A stretch of 43,926 nucleotides of DNA from Bacteroidota bacterium (GCA_013288555.1 JABDBQ010000019.1:1-43926); one strand, 5' to 3'. Numbered from the stretch's first letter, positions 9,043-19,154 are shown. Notes: generated by a model from the letters alone, not told the origin. Numbers and translations: made by a program.

Positions 9043-9139
9043 CTTTGCGTACTTTGCGGGAAATCTTTGTCCCGAGTGTTCGGGATGAAAAATTTCCCGC
9101 AAAGAACGCAAAGAGGAAAATACGCAAAGAACGCAAAGA
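9043..9139. repeat. Folded CTTTGCG repeat element between YCII pair and sigma gene
   Basis: Arm one at 9043-9064 (CTTTGCGTACTTTGCGGGAAAT with one mismatch) pairs with arm two at 9092-9113 over 22 bases. The loop holds a smaller hairpin, TCCCGA...TCGGGA (9070-9085). A third, direct copy of ACGCAAAGAACGCAAAG lies at 9122-9138. The same CTTTGCGTTCTTTGCG unit recurs twice at 40053-40083, so this is a dispersed element. It ends about ten codons before the first sigma-factor-like residues. Confidence 0.75.
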
Positions 9140-9211
9140 CACAATAGACTGGAACAATCTGAAGGAATACACAATCTGGTCGATCACCTTTTCCGCCGCG
9201 AGGCGGGGAAG

Positions 9212-10411
9212 ATGGTTTCTGTTCTCACACGGATATTTGGATTCAATGAAATAGAAATGGCCGAAGATGTAGTGCAGGAATGTATGATTAAAGCCCTGCA
9301 CGAATGGCCTTTTCATGGAATACCTGAAAATCCACAGGCATGGCTTTACAAGGTTGCACGTAACAAAGCCATCGACATTTTGCGCCGGCAGAAAAAACTG
9401 GTTTACCAGACTGATAATGTGGCTGCTATGGCGCTTGTAGAAAAGGGCATTTCCGGGAAAATCGATGATTTATTTTTGGATCACGAAATAAAAGACAGCC
9501 AGCTCCGTATGATCTTTGCCTGCTGTTCACCTGAAATAAACAGTGAAGCACAGGTGGCGCTGACTTTAAAAACTTTATGCGGTTTCAGTATCAAAGAAAT
9601 TGCCAGGGCTTTTGTATCCAATGAGGAAACCATAAGCAAAAGACTGGTACGTGCCAAACAAAAACTGCGAGATGAAGGGGTACGTATGGAAGTACCCATG
9701 GGGAGTCTTCTTTCCGTGCGACTTGATTCCGTTTTAAAAACAGTTTATCTTCTTTTCAATGAAGGTTATAACGCATCATCAGGCGACCTTACGATCCGCA
9801 AAGATGTTTGCCTCGAAGCCATGCGTCTTGCGAATCTTTTATATGAGCAGCCGGTAACCAACACCATCGAAACCAAATCATTACTGGCACTGATGTGTTT
9901 TCATGCTGCCAGGTTCGATTCCAGGATTGATAAGGATGGAGCCATTATTCTTCTCCCGGACCAGGACCGTAGTTTATGGGAACAGGAACTTCTGCGGCAG
10001 GGCTATCTTTTTCTGAATGAGGCCAGTGAAGGATTTGTTCCCAATGAGTATAACATTGAAGCCGGAATTATGGCAGTGCATTGTTCTGCAGCGATATATG
10101 AAGAGACGGACTGGCCTGTTATTTTGCAATTGTATGAAGCGCTCCAAAGTATAAAAGACACGCCTGTGGTGCGCTTGAATAAAGCCATTGTTATAGGTCA
10201 GATAGATGGCCCGGCAGTTGCAATTGATTATATTTTAAAGAATATAGAAATCAAAAATTATTACCTGTACCATGCCATTCTGGGGGACTTGTATCTCAGG
10301 GATCAACAGCCGGGAAAAGCGATGGATCACCTCAAAACTGCTCTGGGACTTACAGAATCAAATGCAGAAAAAACTCTGATTGAGAAGAAGTTGACTTTGG
10401 CCGGATCCTGA
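9212..10411 (+). CDS. ECF42-type RNA polymerase sigma factor with C-terminal extension
   Basis: The protein has sigma region 2 (EIEMAEDVVQECMIKAL; KVARNKAIDILRRQKK, residues about 10-65) and region 4 (CGFSIKEIARAFVSNEETISKRLVRAKQKL, about 120-160). A long C-terminal extension of about 230 residues (DUF6596/TPR-like) contains LLPDQDRSLW, the family's conserved DQDR-W motif. ECF42 members work without an anti-sigma factor, and none is adjacent. The ATG at 9212 is probably not the true start: in the same frame, upstream codons 9149-9211 encode LEQSEGIHNLVDHLFRREAGK, which fits the conserved N-terminus of the family. The frame has no ATG upstream and is open to 9089 through the CTTTGCG repeat. 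A rare start (CTG 9149, ATA 9167 or CTG 9176) or loss of the original start is possible. Confidence 0.9.
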   Translation: MVSVLTRIFGFNEIEMAEDVVQECMIKALHEWPFHGIPENPQAWLYKVARNKAIDILRRQKKLVYQTDNVAAMALVEKGISGKIDDLFLDHEIKDSQLRMIFACCSPEINSEAQVALTLKTLCGFSIKEIARAFVSNEETISKRLVRAKQKLRDEGVRMEVPMGSLLSVRLDSVLKTVYLLFNEGYNASSGDLTIRKDVCLEAMRLANLLYEQPVTNTIETKSLLALMCFHAARFDSRIDKDGAIILLPDQDRSLWEQELLRQGYLFLNEASEGFVPNEYNIEAGIMAVHCSAAIYEETDWPVILQLYEALQSIKDTPVVRLNKAIVIGQIDGPAVAIDYILKNIEIKNYYLYHAILGDLYLRDQQPGKAMDHLKTALGLTESNAEKTLIEKKLTLAGS

Positions 10412-10470
10412 TTATTCCTATTTATTTATAATTTATTTCATTTATTTATTCTGATCTTATATCAGGTATT

Positions 10471-10478
10471 TATATTTG
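10471..10478 (+). promoter_or_regulatory. Possible -7 box of the giant surface protein gene
   Basis: TATATTTG matches TAnnTTTG and lies 115 bases upstream of the start at 10593. No good -33 box is seen at the usual 17-23 base spacing, so support is weak. Confidence 0.25.
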
Positions 10479-10592
10479 ATATACAGGGCATATTTATAAT
10501 CCAGTCATTCAATTTCAGAGAGTTTGCAATTTGATATTATTGTTTTTCAAATATTTATTATTTAATTTGTAATAACTAATAAAACCCAATCC

Positions 10593-13500
10593 ATGAATTT
10601 CGCCAGATTCCTTTCCGGCATTGTATTTATTTGCACAATCAGCCTGGTCTATGCAGGGAATCCTTCTTTTATTAAAGTTTTACCCGAGCAAAAAGACTGG
10701 AGTTTTATAGAAAACAAAGGCCAGGTTGGTTCTCATGATATCCGGTTTTACAGCCACAAGAACGGCATTTATATAACATGTAAGCCAGGAGAACTCAGTT
10801 TTGTTTTTACAAAAGTTGAAAACAAAACCAATAATCAAATATCCGAATCTCTTGGTAGCAGTGAATCCCCGTTCGGAGGTGCCAGCCTGCATGCACGGAC
10901 AGGAGTGAAACCTTTTGTAGATAGAGGAAAAACAGCTACCTCCCACTACTCGTCTGCCATTGCTTTGACGACAGCCCGGACCAACCTCATCTTTATCGGA
11001 GCAAATCTTCAGGCACCCATTATTGGCGAAGACCGCCTGGCTTACTATGAAAACTATTATACAAGCGGGAATTCCGACTATGGTATTGAGATCACAAGTG
11101 CTTTTAATACAATCATATATAAAGAAATTTATCCTCATATAGACTTGATATTAAAAGTCGGAAAAGAAAAAAACCTGGAATATTCTTTCCTGGTACATAC
11201 GGGTGGTAAAGTCAATGATATAAAATTGCAATGGACCGGGTTAACGAAAAAAGCGAAGATCAGCAGCGGGGGTTTTAAGTATGCCAATGCCCTTGGTAAA
11301 ATAGATGAAACTGAGCCTCAAACTTTTTCAAATGGTGTGGTTATTCCTAGTAAATTTTATTCAAACGAGGGATATCATGGCTTTTCAATTGGAGAATATG
11401 ATAAAAGCAAAGACCTTGTCATAGATCCAATGCTGTCCTGGTTCACTTACTATGAACCTAAAGCAGTCGATTATTCTACAAGCGTGAAAACCGATGATTC
11501 CGGTCATGTATATGTTACAGGATGGAATTACTTCGACTATGGATTGGCAACAGGAGCCTCGTTTGATACCTATAATGCTGATACACCATCCAGTTTCATA
11601 GCCAAGTTCAATACTTCAGGCAAATTATTATGGACTAGTTATTTTGGGGATAATAGCCAGGCAGAAGGGCTTTGTACAGACGATTCAGGAAATGAATATG
11701 TGTGTGGAGGGGTCTCATATGATAGCACCCTGGCAACAAAAGGCGCATATCAGACTAAATATGAGGGAGATGAGGATGCATATCTTGCGAAGTTCAATAG
11801 TTCAGGTAAAATGATCTGGGCAACCTATTTTGGAGGAAGAGGTGGGACAGGTGGGCAAAGCGTGACAACTGATAAAAGTGGGAATGTTTTTATGGCCGGA
11901 TCCACTTCAAGTGACAGTGGAATCGCAACTTCGGGCGCGTATAAAACTTCATTCAGCGGCCCTGTATATCTATCAGGCAGTGGAACTTATGCTACCTTCA
12001 CCGATGCTTTTCTTGCGAAATTCAGCAGTTCCGGTAAACTTTCATGGGGAACATATTATGGTGGAAGTCATGAGGATTATGTCAATGGTTTAACAATAGA
12101 CAAATCCGGTGGGATATATATAACTGGAAATACTGGCAGCACAGGGTTGGCCACCTCTGGCGCATTTGTTACCTATGCTTTAAACGATACCTATTTTGGC
12201 ACAGCCTCCAACGCCTTCATCGCAAAATTTAATGAATCCGGAAGTATATCATGGTCAACTTATTTGCGTAAATATGGAGGCTTAGCTGGAAATGCAATAT
12301 CGTCAGATAATTCAGGAAATATCTTTGTATCAGGTTCGGCTACACCACAATACTTAGCAGATTCCTTTATTAGTACTCCCGGTGCATATAAACAAGTCTC
12401 TGATCAGCATTTATCTGATGCTTTTCTCGAAAAATTCAGTAGTTCCGGTAGCCATATATGGGGTACCTATTTTGGGGGCAGTGGAAATGATTATAATGGC
12501 TTGATTAGTGTTGATAGTTTCGGGAATATATATATGTGTGGAATGACAACAAGCACTAATGGGATTGCCACTTCAGGAACCTATCAGACAAATTACCAGG
12601 GGGAAGGCAATGCCAGCGGCTTCCTTGTAAAATGGAGCAATTCTGGAAACCGATCTGCCTGCACCTATTTTGGGGGAAATAATCCGATATCGCCTACTTC
12701 TGTATGTGCTGATCATTCTGGTAATGTATTCGTGACCGGAACCATTGAGGATAGCAGCAACATAGCGACATCAGGAGCTTATCAAACTGCTTATTCAGGT
12801 GGCTCAGATGATGGATTCCTGGCAAAATTCCGGTTTAACCGTTTCCCTGATGATGCCGGCATTGATTCGAATGATCCGGATAGTTCCGTATGTGCAAACG
12901 ATGATACGGTAAGAGTGATACTTCAGAATTACGGATATAATATCCTTGGATCTGTTACAATAAACTGGTCTGTTGATGATACGCTGCAGACACCATTTTC
13001 CTGGTCGGGTGAACTTGAGCCTTCAAATGCTGTTGTTGTTAACATTGGCAAGGTTAAATTTGCTTCAGCCGCTTATAAAATTAAAGCCTGGACCAGCAGC
13101 CCCAATACGCATACCGATTCTTTGCCTGACAATGATACAGCGATCATTCATTTTACCACAAACCCAATACCACCTTATATTCTTGGGAAAGATACTGCTA
13201 TTTGTTATGGCACTACAATAAAGCTTGGAGCAGACACGGGAAGTAATATTTACTACTGGAATGTTACCCCAAATCCTTACCTTGAGTCATGGGGTAATTA
13301 TCCGTACGCATATGATTATCCGGATAGAAATTCTGTGTACACACTAAAACAAACGATACGGGGCACTGGGTGTACCAGGACTGATTCTATCAGGGTCACA
13401 GTGAATCCAGTGCCAGTACCGGCTTTAACTGTTAATAATTCAGGAGAATGCCTTACTGGAAACAAATTCTCTTTTACAGACAGCAGCAAAGTTTCAACAG

Positions 13501-16439
13501 GTAAAATTGCTTCATGGAAATGGAATTTCGGGGATAATGACAGTACTACATCACAAAACCCAACCTATACCTATTCAAAAGCGGGTACCTACACAGTAAA
13601 ATTGACAATAACGACAGATAAAGGATGCGCAAAATCGAAATCTGCTTCAGTATATGTTTATCCCCAACCCAAGGCTATCATTGGTGTAAATAACAGCACC
13701 GGATGTCTTGCCAATAATTCATTTTCATTTTCTGATAATTCTACTATAAGTGTTGGTAAAATAAATACTGAATATTGGGACTTTGGTGATACAACCACCT
13801 CTGGTTCGCGCAGCCCCAGCCATACGTATAGCAATCCAGGATACCGTAAGGTGAAATTAATGGTAACCAGCGATATTGGCTGTACGGATACTACATCAAC
13901 CCGGATACTGGTTTACCCTTCTCCGTTTGCTTATTTCGAATATAACCAGGCAGGTCAATGTTTATCATCAAACAAATTTAGTTTTACAGATAAAAGCAGT
14001 GTGGGTTCAGCTGCTATTGTCTCCTGGAACTGGGATTTCGGGGATGGGTCATCTACTTCTCAAAACCCTTCTCACTCATTCACTTTTGCGGGTGATCATA
14101 CAGTGAAATTAACTATTACAGATAAGAATGGGTGTACCGGTTCATATCAGAGTTCATTAACTGTTTTTCCACAACCCAAAGCTTCTGATATACTAACCAA
14201 AGCAAATGAGTGCCTGAGTGGAAACAGTTTCAGTTTTACGGACTATAGCACAATTGCTTCGGGAAAAATCAGGTCATGGCATCGGGACTTTGGAGATAAA
14301 AATTCTTCATCAACCCAAAATGCAACACATTCATATTCGTTACCGGGAACTTACAATGCAAAACTCATTGTTACAAGCGATAGTGGTTGTGTAGATTCTG
14401 CAACAAACACAATAAATGTTTATCCACAACCCAAAGCATCTTTCATAATTGATGACAGCCAGCAGTGTGGAAGCAAAAATATTTTCAACTTCACTGATAA
14501 GAGTTCTGTAAGTTCAGGAACCATCAGTTCCCGGGCCTGGGATTTTGGAAACGGCACGCAGTCGGGTTCTCAAAATCCTTCCAATTCATATACTTATGAT
14601 GGTAAATATGTGGTGAGCCTGTTGGTAACTACCGATAAGGGCTGCACTGATTCTGCTGCAAAAAATGCGACTGTGTTCCCACAGCCAACAGCCCGGTTTA
14701 TTGTTAACAATTCGTCTCAGTGTTTGACGGGAAACCGTTTTGCTTTTTCTGATAAATCTGTAATATATAACGACACGATCAGCACCTGGCGATGGGGATT
14801 TGGTGATGGTTCTTTTTCAGCAAAACAGAGTCCCGTGTACACCTATAAATCTTCAGGCACCGATACTATTAAACTACAGGTAATAAGTAAAAGCGGATGC
14901 AAAGACAGCACAATACAAACGGTGATTGTGAAGGCTTCACCTGATCCTTTAACTAATACGGCTTCAGCTATTTGCAATGATGATTCTGTAAAACTTGGTA
15001 CAAAAGCTGTTTCCGGGGATAGTTATGCCTGGTATTCTGTTTCCGGGGGCTTTAGTTCTAATATCAGCAATCCTGTAGTAAGTCCCTCGACATCTACGGT
15101 ATATGTTCTTAAAGAAAGTATTAATGCTACAGGATGTTCACAATCTGATACTGTGAGAATAACAGTTCATTCCAAACCTGTCCCTGATTTCAATGCAAGC
15201 TCATTTTGCCTTGGAGACAGTACTGTGTTTTCCAATAAAACGGATTCTGCCTCTTCATATGTTTGGAATTTTGGTGATGGACAAAGCGCGGTGAAAACAA
15301 ATCCGGCCCATTTATTTAAAAAACAAAATACCTACAATGTAAAATTAAAAGCGACAAATAATTCAGGCTGTTCCGATTCAATTTCCAGATCTGTTTTTAT
15401 TTCATCCTGTGTCTGGCCGGGTGATGCGAATAATGATAAAGTTGTGGACATGCATGATTTCCTGGCTGTTGGAATTGCTTATGGCACAGTGGGTCACCTA
15501 CGGCCCAATGCGAGTCTCAGTTGGATTGAACAACCTTCTCCTGATTGGGATTCTGTTTTTCCTAATGGGCTGAATTACAAACATGCCGACTGCAATGGCG
15601 ACAGCATTGTTGATAACCATGATACCATCGCCATTTCAAAAAATTATGGGAAAAGTCATAAAAAATCAACCCTACTCAACCAGGGAAATCCCGCTGATCC
15701 TCCTTTTATCATTCAATCGATGAATGACACCCTTTATGCCGGCGACACTTTGAAAGCAACAATCACCATGGGAAGTGTTTCCAATCCTGTGCAAAATATT
15801 TATGGTCTGATGTTTAGCCTGGCGTGCGACCCGGCAATATTTGACGTAAACAAAATGGCTATTGTGCCGAATGCCTCATTTTTGGGCACGAACAATATGA
15901 ACCTGATGGCCATGAAAATCAACGATAGCGCTTCATCTGCTATTGATTTTGGAATAACACGTACTGATCATGTCAATGCTTCCGGTTATGGAAATATAGG
16001 CACCCTGTATCTTCCTGTAAAACAGAAATTGACACAGAAATACTTTAAGACAGCTCTTGAGATATCAGATAATACCCAGATTTCATATAACCTTGCAAAT
16101 GTTCCTTTATATTTTACAATTGATTCTATGGAAGTGGCACAGCATCGGAGTGGAATCAATGAACAAGGGTCGAACAATCTGCCTGAATTAAACCTGTTTC
16201 CAAATCCTTTCTCAGAGGCTATAACTGTGCAATACAGTCTATTAAAAACATCAAAAATTACGGCGGCCCTATTTGACGTAACCGGGAAACAAATCGGAAT
16301 TGTAGCGGATTGCAAACAATCCGAAGGACAATATTCAATTGACATCAGCGCAGAAAAATACCATCTCTATCCGGGCGTTTATCTGTTAAAATTTATAACA
16401 GGTGATGGGTTTGTAAGCAGACAGATTGTGAAGTTTTAA
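10593..16439 (+). CDS. Giant T9SS cargo: DUF7948, SBBP repeats, seven PKD domains, dockerin- and cohesin-like domains, sorting domain
   Basis: This 1948-residue protein has a signal peptide to about residue 22. Next comes a DUF7948-like domain (WSFIENKGQVGSHDIRFY, about 35-290), then about seven SBBP beta-propeller repeats (DSGNVFMAG...IATSGAY...DAFLAKF, about 300-745) and a CARDB-like domain (about 748-865). Six consecutive PKD domains (about 940-1448, each with a WxWxFGD-like core and two Cys), an Ig-like unit and a seventh PKD follow. At 1608-1690 two EF-hand loops (DANNDKVVDMHD and DCNGDSIVDNHD) form a dockerin-like module. A cohesin-like domain follows (AGDTLKATITMGSVSNP...FGITRTDHVNASG, about 1710-1812). 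The last about 85 residues are a type A T9SS sorting domain (LFPNPFSEAITVQYS...PGVYLLKF). It is probably anchored at or released from the cell surface. Its ligand is unknown, and no enzyme domain is visible. Confidence 0.93.
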   Translation: MNFARFLSGIVFICTISLVYAGNPSFIKVLPEQKDWSFIENKGQVGSHDIRFYSHKNGIYITCKPGELSFVFTKVENKTNNQISESLGSSESPFGGASLHARTGVKPFVDRGKTATSHYSSAIALTTARTNLIFIGANLQAPIIGEDRLAYYENYYTSGNSDYGIEITSAFNTIIYKEIYPHIDLILKVGKEKNLEYSFLVHTGGKVNDIKLQWTGLTKKAKISSGGFKYANALGKIDETEPQTFSNGVVIPSKFYSNEGYHGFSIGEYDKSKDLVIDPMLSWFTYYEPKAVDYSTSVKTDDSGHVYVTGWNYFDYGLATGASFDTYNADTPSSFIAKFNTSGKLLWTSYFGDNSQAEGLCTDDSGNEYVCGGVSYDSTLATKGAYQTKYEGDEDAYLAKFNSSGKMIWATYFGGRGGTGGQSVTTDKSGNVFMAGSTSSDSGIATSGAYKTSFSGPVYLSGSGTYATFTDAFLAKFSSSGKLSWGTYYGGSHEDYVNGLTIDKSGGIYITGNTGSTGLATSGAFVTYALNDTYFGTASNAFIAKFNESGSISWSTYLRKYGGLAGNAISSDNSGNIFVSGSATPQYLADSFISTPGAYKQVSDQHLSDAFLEKFSSSGSHIWGTYFGGSGNDYNGLISVDSFGNIYMCGMTTSTNGIATSGTYQTNYQGEGNASGFLVKWSNSGNRSACTYFGGNNPISPTSVCADHSGNVFVTGTIEDSSNIATSGAYQTAYSGGSDDGFLAKFRFNRFPDDAGIDSNDPDSSVCANDDTVRVILQNYGYNILGSVTINWSVDDTLQTPFSWSGELEPSNAVVVNIGKVKFASAAYKIKAWTSSPNTHTDSLPDNDTAIIHFTTNPIPPYILGKDTAICYGTTIKLGADTGSNIYYWNVTPNPYLESWGNYPYAYDYPDRNSVYTLKQTIRGTGCTRTDSIRVTVNPVPVPALTVNNSGECLTGNKFSFTDSSKVSTGKIASWKWNFGDNDSTTSQNPTYTYSKAGTYTVKLTITTDKGCAKSKSASVYVYPQPKAIIGVNNSTGCLANNSFSFSDNSTISVGKINTEYWDFGDTTTSGSRSPSHTYSNPGYRKVKLMVTSDIGCTDTTSTRILVYPSPFAYFEYNQAGQCLSSNKFSFTDKSSVGSAAIVSWNWDFGDGSSTSQNPSHSFTFAGDHTVKLTITDKNGCTGSYQSSLTVFPQPKASDILTKANECLSGNSFSFTDYSTIASGKIRSWHRDFGDKNSSSTQNATHSYSLPGTYNAKLIVTSDSGCVDSATNTINVYPQPKASFIIDDSQQCGSKNIFNFTDKSSVSSGTISSRAWDFGNGTQSGSQNPSNSYTYDGKYVVSLLVTTDKGCTDSAAKNATVFPQPTARFIVNNSSQCLTGNRFAFSDKSVIYNDTISTWRWGFGDGSFSAKQSPVYTYKSSGTDTIKLQVISKSGCKDSTIQTVIVKASPDPLTNTASAICNDDSVKLGTKAVSGDSYAWYSVSGGFSSNISNPVVSPSTSTVYVLKESINATGCSQSDTVRITVHSKPVPDFNASSFCLGDSTVFSNKTDSASSYVWNFGDGQSAVKTNPAHLFKKQNTYNVKLKATNNSGCSDSISRSVFISSCVWPGDANNDKVVDMHDFLAVGIAYGTVGHLRPNASLSWIEQPSPDWDSVFPNGLNYKHADCNGDSIVDNHDTIAISKNYGKSHKKSTLLNQGNPADPPFIIQSMNDTLYAGDTLKATITMGSVSNPVQNIYGLMFSLACDPAIFDVNKMAIVPNASFLGTNNMNLMAMKINDSASSAIDFGITRTDHVNASGYGNIGTLYLPVKQKLTQKYFKTALEISDNTQISYNLANVPLYFTIDSMEVAQHRSGINEQGSNNLPELNLFPNPFSEAITVQYSLLKTSKITAALFDVTGKQIGIVADCKQSEGQYSIDISAEKYHLYPGVYLLKFITGDGFVSRQIVKF

Positions 16440-16451
16440 GTTCATTGGGTC

Positions 16452-17795
16452 CTATTCGTATCTCAATGACTCAATAGGGTTTTGCCTCGCTGCACGACGA
16501 GCGGGAGCGATTCCGAATATAAGTCCTACTGCTACTGAAAATCCAAAGGCAATGATGAGCGAAAGGAATGTAAAAATAGTAGGGATATGAAAATACCCGG
16601 ATATAAGCTTTGATACTACAATGCCAAGAATCACTCCTGTAAGTCCGCCGCCGCTGCTCAGCATGACAGCTTCGGCAAGGAACTGCTGAATGATATCATA
16701 TTTGCGGGCACCTATAGCCAGACGCAATCCGATTTCTTTGGTACGTTCTGTCACTGATACCAACATGATATTCATTATGCCAATGCCACCTACCAAAAGT
16801 GAAATGCCTGCAATGATTCCAAGTACCAGGTTGAAAGTATCTTTGGTATGTTGTTCCTGCTTCAGTTCAGCTTCAGGTACTTTGATTTCAAAGTCGGAAA
16901 CACCTCCATGCCTGCGCTTAAGTATCTGTGCGGCGAGATCAGAGATGGCTATGATATTTTTAGAATCATTCACCTGTAAGATCAACTTATCTACCTGGTT
17001 ATATCCTTTTACGTTTTGTTCTGCATCTGAAATGCTGACATCGCTTTCATCATCATTGCCGCCCCCGGCGTTGAGACGTGCTTTTGTAATAAATGAACGG
17101 TCATTGAATCTTAACAATGCTGTACGGGAGTCGGTATAAATATCAACCGGGTTATCGGTTGTACTCTTTTTCTTTACGGTATCATTTAACAATATCGGTT
17201 GTAAAACACCGGTCACCTGGAGCCATACGGTACCACACCGAATGTACTTGCCCACAGCAGGTTCACTATGGAAGAAAATATTTTTTGCTTCGGGACTGAG
17301 AATGCAAACCGGGGCTGTTTCCGATACCTGTGATGAATCGAAATCGCGTCCATCCTGGAAATTGCGCGAAAGCATATCAAAATATTGCGGCATCACACCC
17401 GTTACCCTGGCTTCATGGCCTTTGCCATTGTATACCGCGAAAACATTCATGTCTATTTCAGGGCTATATCTTTCCACTCCCGGAATTATATCTTTAAGTG
17501 CCTTACCATCAGCCAGGGAAAGCCCAAATGAAGTATTGGATTTATGGGTTGGATCGTTGTTCTGGCTTGAGGATTTGTCCTGGGGCTTCAGGGCTTTCTG
17601 TGTGATCATGATGTTGTTGATGCCTACCAGTTTCAGCTGGTCAAGAAGATCCTGCTGGGTGCCTTTTCCTACCGCCTGCATGGCAATAACGGAAGCTACC
17701 CCGAAGATAATGCCAAGACCTGTAAGGAGGCTTCGTATTTTGTTGTGCATCAATGCACCAATAGCTACTTTCAGGTTAAAAATAAAACGCTCCAT
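16452..17795 (-). CDS. MacB/FtsX-type ABC transporter permease
   Basis: This 447-residue permease has the MacB fold: a first membrane segment within MHNKIRSLLTGLGIIFGVASVIAMQAVGKG (about 15-45), a large periplasmic domain (about 50-320) and three C-terminal membrane segments. The FtsX signature GGIGIMNIMLVSVTERTKEIGLRLAIGAR follows the second membrane segment. E. coli MacB carries its ATPase on the same chain; here there is none, so an ATPase must be supplied from elsewhere, and none lies in the window. The gene starts three bases after the stop of the HlyD-like adaptor, so they are translationally linked and form a tripartite-type efflux or lipoprotein-release system. The periplasmic domain contains a charged insertion (NAGGGNDDESDVSISDAEQ). 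Confidence 0.92.
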   Translation of the reverse strand: MERFIFNLKVAIGALMHNKIRSLLTGLGIIFGVASVIAMQAVGKGTQQDLLDQLKLVGINNIMITQKALKPQDKSSSQNNDPTHKSNTSFGLSLADGKALKDIIPGVERYSPEIDMNVFAVYNGKGHEARVTGVMPQYFDMLSRNFQDGRDFDSSQVSETAPVCILSPEAKNIFFHSEPAVGKYIRCGTVWLQVTGVLQPILLNDTVKKKSTTDNPVDIYTDSRTALLRFNDRSFITKARLNAGGGNDDESDVSISDAEQNVKGYNQVDKLILQVNDSKNIIAISDLAAQILKRRHGGVSDFEIKVPEAELKQEQHTKDTFNLVLGIIAGISLLVGGIGIMNIMLVSVTERTKEIGLRLAIGARKYDIIQQFLAEAVMLSSGGGLTGVILGIVVSKLISGYFHIPTIFTFLSLIIAFGFSVAVGLIFGIAPARRAARQNPIESLRYE

Positions 17796-17798
17796 GGA

Positions 17799-19154
17799 TC
17801 AGTTTATACCGGAGTTTGATGCAGAAACAGATTTGGAAGTAGTGGTAACAGGAATATGCGGGGAAATTCCCGAAGGTTTTTTAAATTTTTCTTTAATCGA
17901 TTTTGGCAGACGGTTTACACTGATTTTATCCGCATCAGGCGGGGATGAAAGATATACGATATCCCCTTCTTCGAGGCCTGCTTTGATCTCGGCATCCACC
18001 TCATTGGAAAGACCTTCGATCACTTCCTGTTTTACGGTTTTACCATTGAGTCGTGCATATACAAAGTTGAATGTATCACTACCCTGTATGCAATCGAGCG
18101 GAACATGTAAAGTAGATGGCGGCAGCGTCTGGGTTTTGATGATGTTGGAAGTAGTCATTGCAGGCCGCAGCAGAGTGTCTTTTTTATCAATTGAAATGGC
18201 CACTTCAAAAACTTTGGTTTGAACATTGGGCAATTGCTCACCTACATTGGCAATTGACTTGACTTTTCCGGAAAACTTATGACCCGGGAAAGCATCAACA
18301 GATATTTCAACCGGCTGACCTACTTTGAGTTTGCTGATGTCAATTTCATTTACATATGTTTGTGAAATCATTATTGAAAGATCAGGAAGGGTGGCTACTA
18401 CAGGATCCCAGGCATTTATGGAAGAGCCGGTCTTTATTTTACGTCCGCCCCAGTCTTTTTTGTAGATAAGCATGCCTGATTTTGGTGCTTTTACTGTGAA
18501 TTCACCCATGAGGGACTGTAGTTGTTCCATCTTGCCCTCCTGTTTGCCAAGTGTAGCAGCAACTTCACCCATTTTGGCCTTGTTTTGTTCCAGTTTCAGA
18601 TTGTAATTGGTCTGGCTTTGTTTATAGGTCCGTTGTGCTTTTTCCAGATCTATTTCTGATTGTCTGATAACAGAGGGCGGCTCATATTTGCTTTGATCCA
18701 TCTGGAGTTTTTTCTCTTCCATATCGAATTTCTCATTGATGAGTTCATCTCTTAATTTCCGCATATCAAGGGCGGTATCAAGCCGGGTTTGGGTGTATTC
18801 AGATTCTATTTTATTAAGATCGGATGCACCATCTTTTATCCTTGCCATGATATCGGATTTATCAAGTTCTGCGATCAGGTCTCCTTGGTTGATCACATTC
18901 CCTTCCGGGATCAGGTATGATATTTTAACATTATAGATACCCGCATTCTGCATCCCGAATGGCCCCTTTATGTCTTCAGAATTAAGGGCCTGGAGTTCAC
19001 CGGTTGTAGTGATGTTTATAGACATGGGGCCTTTTTTTACCGCAACAGTTATAGATGCTCCGGATTTACCGGTTCCTTTGCCGGAAAAAATCCATATCAG
19101 CAACAAGACCAGTGCGATACCGATTGCGCTCGAAAGTAAAATTTTAGTCCTCAA
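17799..19154 (-). CDS. HlyD/MacA-like periplasmic adaptor protein
   Basis: This 451-residue membrane fusion protein has an N-terminal membrane anchor (residues 5-25, LLSSAIGIALVLLLIWIFSG) and a first lipoyl/barrel half (TTTGELQALNSEDIKGP). A long coiled-coil hairpin spans about 100-205 (IESEYTQTRLDTALDMRKL...LKLEQNKAKMGEVAATLGKQ). The second lipoyl half (FTVKAPKSGMLIYKKDWGG) and a beta-barrel and membrane-proximal region (VNEIDISKLKVGQPVEISV; GKVKSIANVGEQL) complete it. It bridges the permease to an outer-membrane channel in related systems. The start is a TTG at 19154: an in-frame stop lies 15 bases upstream and the membrane anchor begins at once, so TTG is the likely start. It is followed by the permease after three bases. 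Confidence 0.9.
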   Translation of the reverse strand: MRTKILLSSAIGIALVLLLIWIFSGKGTGKSGASITVAVKKGPMSINITTTGELQALNSEDIKGPFGMQNAGIYNVKISYLIPEGNVINQGDLIAELDKSDIMARIKDGASDLNKIESEYTQTRLDTALDMRKLRDELINEKFDMEEKKLQMDQSKYEPPSVIRQSEIDLEKAQRTYKQSQTNYNLKLEQNKAKMGEVAATLGKQEGKMEQLQSLMGEFTVKAPKSGMLIYKKDWGGRKIKTGSSINAWDPVVATLPDLSIMISQTYVNEIDISKLKVGQPVEISVDAFPGHKFSGKVKSIANVGEQLPNVQTKVFEVAISIDKKDTLLRPAMTTSNIIKTQTLPPSTLHVPLDCIQGSDTFNFVYARLNGKTVKQEVIEGLSNEVDAEIKAGLEEGDIVYLSSPPDADKISVNRLPKSIKEKFKKPSGISPHIPVTTTSKSVSASNSGIN

